Assembly (NCBI GenBank): GCA_023399355.1
Contig: JAEWQC010000181.1
Span: forward strand, 1-6,967
DNA: 6,967 nucleotides
Direction of reading: 5' to 3'
Source of the DNA: Bacillota bacterium
GTDB taxonomy: Bacteria > Bacillota > Clostridia > Acetivibrionales > DTU013
Shown here: positions 5,662 through 6,967 of the stretch, in pieces
Numbering within the stretch: the stretch's first letter is position 1
How the letters are laid out: each line of letters starts with the position of its first letter
Translations under genes and position numbers: made by a program
The notes under the pieces: model-generated
Databases searched by the model: none
What the model was told of the DNA's origin: nothing
The model's input: the letters and a program-made list of their open reading frames with translations, nothing else

Positions 5662-5853
5662 TCACCTGATAAAGCCTTCTTCAGTAACAGTTCCAGCCAC
5701 TTCAGTTCCAGCTACAGCTTCAATTCCAGCTACTTCAGTTCCAGCAGCTTCAGTTCCAGCAGCTTCAGTTCCAGCTACTTCAGTTCCAGCCACTTCAGTT
5801 CCAGCCACTTCAGTTCCAACCACTTCAGTTCCAGCAGCTTCAGTTCCAGCCAT
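5662..5853 (-). CDS. Doubtful 63-residue V-A-G-T-E repeat ORF in the lepA-hemW spacer
   Basis: The 15-bp minisatellite reads on the operon strand as a low-complexity peptide of about eleven pentapeptides (A/V-A-G-T-E) ending T-V-T-E-E-G-F-I-R. Its TGA (5664-5662) lies inside the AGGTGA ribosome-binding site of hemW, 3 nt before the hemW ATG, an arrangement compatible with translational coupling. Against a real gene: no convincing ribosome-binding site precedes the ATG, which is created by the last repeat unit ending CAT rather than CAC/TAC. Five of six frames through the repeat are open, so openness proves little. I see no domain or membrane segment. It may simply be non-coding repeat expansion. 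Confidence 0.2.
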   Translation of the reverse strand: MAGTEAAGTEVVGTEVAGTEVAGTEVAGTEAAGTEAAGTEVAGIEAVAGTEVAGTVTEEGFIR

Positions 5854-5894
5854 AGTACCGGTTAAGGTTACAGCTATAATTCAGTTCCAGTTCC
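5680..5894. repeat. 15-bp minisatellite between lepA and hemW
   Basis: On the plus strand ten units of consensus TTCAGTTCCAGCNNC, with NN = CA, TA or AG, run from 5701 to 5853. They are interrupted once by a 3-bp insert (5716-5718). Flanking degenerate copies lie at 5680-5700 (with a 6-bp insert) and 5880-5894. The last full unit (5839-5853) ends CAT. The variable bases are concentrated at positions 13-14 of the unit. The array occupies most of the 251-bp lepA-hemW gap and has a different base composition from the AT-rich spacers elsewhere in the window. The near identity of units suggests slippage-driven, recent expansion and a potentially variable-number locus. Confidence 0.92.
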
Positions 5895-5909
5895 AGCTTC
5901 ATCCTCAAC

Positions 5910-6967
5910 TCAATCCAGCTTCAGTACTGTCATAAAGGCTTCCTGAGGCACTTCCACGGAACCTACCTGACGCATACGCTTCTTGCCTTCCTTCTGCTTC
6001 TCAAGCAGCTTCTTCTTTCTTGTGATATCGCCGCCATAGCACTTGGCCAAAACGTCTTTCCTGTAGGCACTTACAGTTTCCCTGGCAATGATCTTCCCGC
6101 CGATACAAGCCTGGATCGGTATTTCAAACTGCTGTCTGTGTATCGTCTCCTTCAGCTTCTCTGCGATACGACGTCCTCTGGCATAAGCCTTCTCCGTGTG
6201 CACAATGAAGGTAAGTGCGTCCACGATTTCTCCATTTAACATGATATCCAGCTTGACAAGATCGGAGACCTTGTAGCCCATCAGTTCATAATCAAACGAC
6301 GCGTAGCCTCTGGTTCTTGACTTCAACGCATCAAAAAAATCATAGATGATCTCATTGAGAGGAAGCTCATAAGTCAGGATTGTCCTGTTCGCATCGAGGT
6401 AGGACATATCCTTGTAAATGCCTCTTCTCTCCTGGGCAAGCTCCATGATACTCCCGACATATTCGGTAGGCGTCATGATCGTCGCTTTGACAATCGGTTC
6501 CTCCATTCTGACTATGGAGTCCACCGGCGGCATATTGGTGGGGTTGGCGATATCCTTGACCTCTCCATCCTGCGTTGTAATTTTATATATAACGCTGGGT
6601 GCAGTTGTGACAAGATCAAGGTCATATTCCCTCTCAAGCCTCTCCTGAATGATCTCCATATGCAAAAGGCCGAGAAAGCCGCCTCTGAAGCCAAAACCCA
6701 AAGCCACTGAGGTCTCAGGTTCAAATGTAAGAGAAGCATCATTGAGCTGCAGCTTTTCGAGTGCATCTCTGAGATCTCCATACTTTGCGCCATCCGCGGG
6801 ATATAACCCGCAGAACACCATGGATTGGACTTTTTTATAGCCAGGTAGCGGTTCTGCAGCCGCATTTCCAGCCAACGTCACTGTATCGCCGACTCTGGTA
6901 TCACGCACATTCTTGATACTTGCCGCAATATATCCTACATCACCGGAAAGCAACCCATCGCACGGCA
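5910..6967 (-). CDS. lepA: Elongation factor 4 / LepA GTPase, C-terminal part
   Basis: This is the 3' portion of lepA, cut by the window edge: about 351 residues are visible of roughly 600. The G domain and most of domain II lie outside. The visible part starts in domain II (L-S-G-D-V-G-Y-I, then V-R-D-T-R-V-G-D-T-V) and continues through the EF-G-like domains (L-N-D-A-S-L, A-L-G-F-G-F-R, L-L-H-M-E-I-I-Q-E-R-L-E-R-E). It ends in the LepA-specific C-terminal domain (A-K-C-Y-G-G-D-I-T-R-K-K-K-L-L-E-K-Q, V-P-Q-E-A-F-M-T-V-L-K-L-D). LepA is a translational GTPase acting on ribosomes, implicated in back-translocation and in 30S assembly or initiation. The frame continues past an internal TTG at 6953 to the edge, so that codon is not the start. 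The C-terminus is full length. One residue differs from the usual F-R-C-G-F-L-G: here it is F-R-G-G-F-L-G. hemW follows on the same strand. Confidence 0.96.
   Translation of the reverse strand, partial: PCDGLLSGDVGYIAASIKNVRDTRVGDTVTLAGNAAAEPLPGYKKVQSMVFCGLYPADGAKYGDLRDALEKLQLNDASLTFEPETSVALGFGFRGGFLGLLHMEIIQERLEREYDLDLVTTAPSVIYKITTQDGEVKDIANPTNMPPVDSIVRMEEPIVKATIMTPTEYVGSIMELAQERRGIYKDMSYLDANRTILTYELPLNEIIYDFFDALKSRTRGYASFDYELMGYKVSDLVKLDIMLNGEIVDALTFIVHTEKAYARGRRIAEKLKETIHRQQFEIPIQACIGGKIIARETVSAYRKDVLAKCYGGDITRKKKLLEKQKEGKKRMRQVGSVEVPQEAFMTVLKLD

Noticed and set aside
5629..5935. Plus-strand serine-rich or P-A-T-S-V-rich proteins across the minisatellite
   Set aside because: They arise from reading a 15-bp repeat in alternative frames, lie antisense to the lepA-hemW operon, overlap both genes, and have no plausible ribosome-binding site.
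6951..6953. TTG at 6953 as the lepA start
   Set aside because: The LepA-like frame continues through the window edge, and about 250 N-terminal residues including the GTPase domain would be missing.

Overview
The window looks like chromosomal DNA from a low-to-moderate-GC Gram-positive anaerobe of the class Clostridia. This rests on the lepA-hemW pair, strong purine-rich Shine-Dalgarno sites, a near-consensus sigma-A promoter, and Bce-type and Ycb-type transporter/two-component families typical of Firmicutes. Genus-level assignment is not supported by what I can read here. No tRNA, rRNA, CRISPR array or insertion sequence was recognised.

Layout, left to right: (1) 1-83, tail end with a possible broken start of a further minus-strand gene. 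(2) 84-842 (-), a six-TM ABC-2 type permease. (3) 843-1058, a non-coding stretch with four tandem copies of a 35-36 bp AT-rich repeat, abutting a promoter with a perfect -10 but no -35. (4) 1059-3810 (-), a compact operon reading ATPase (BceA type), a severely truncated FtsX/BceB-type permease, an OmpR-family response regulator, and a short-input sensor histidine kinase. It is driven by a near-perfect promoter at 3860-3887. (5) 4026-4343 (+), a small coiled-coil protein of unknown function with an internal 21-bp tandem repeat. (6) 4351-5658 (-), hemW, facing the coiled-coil gene tail to tail with a 7-bp gap. (7) 5659-5909, the lepA-hemW spacer, largely a 15-bp minisatellite (about ten units) that can be read as a repeated V-A-G-T-E peptide ending exactly at the hemW ribosome-binding site. 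(8) 5910 to the right edge (-), the C-terminal ~351 residues of lepA.

Working together: the left half is a regulated export or antimicrobial-peptide-response locus that appears rearranged. The BceA-like ATPase has lost most of its cognate permease (about 117 residues remain where the family has roughly 620-670). The ABC-2 permease has no adjacent ATPase in the window. The two-component system still sits between them and is a plausible activator of the ABC-2 permease through the repeat array. The right half is the housekeeping lepA-hemW operon, without the hrcA-grpE-dnaK genes that often follow it in Firmicutes.

The most unusual signals are the 35-bp direct-repeat array as a candidate multi-site operator, the truncated permease inside an otherwise intact operon, and the in-operon 15-bp minisatellite.
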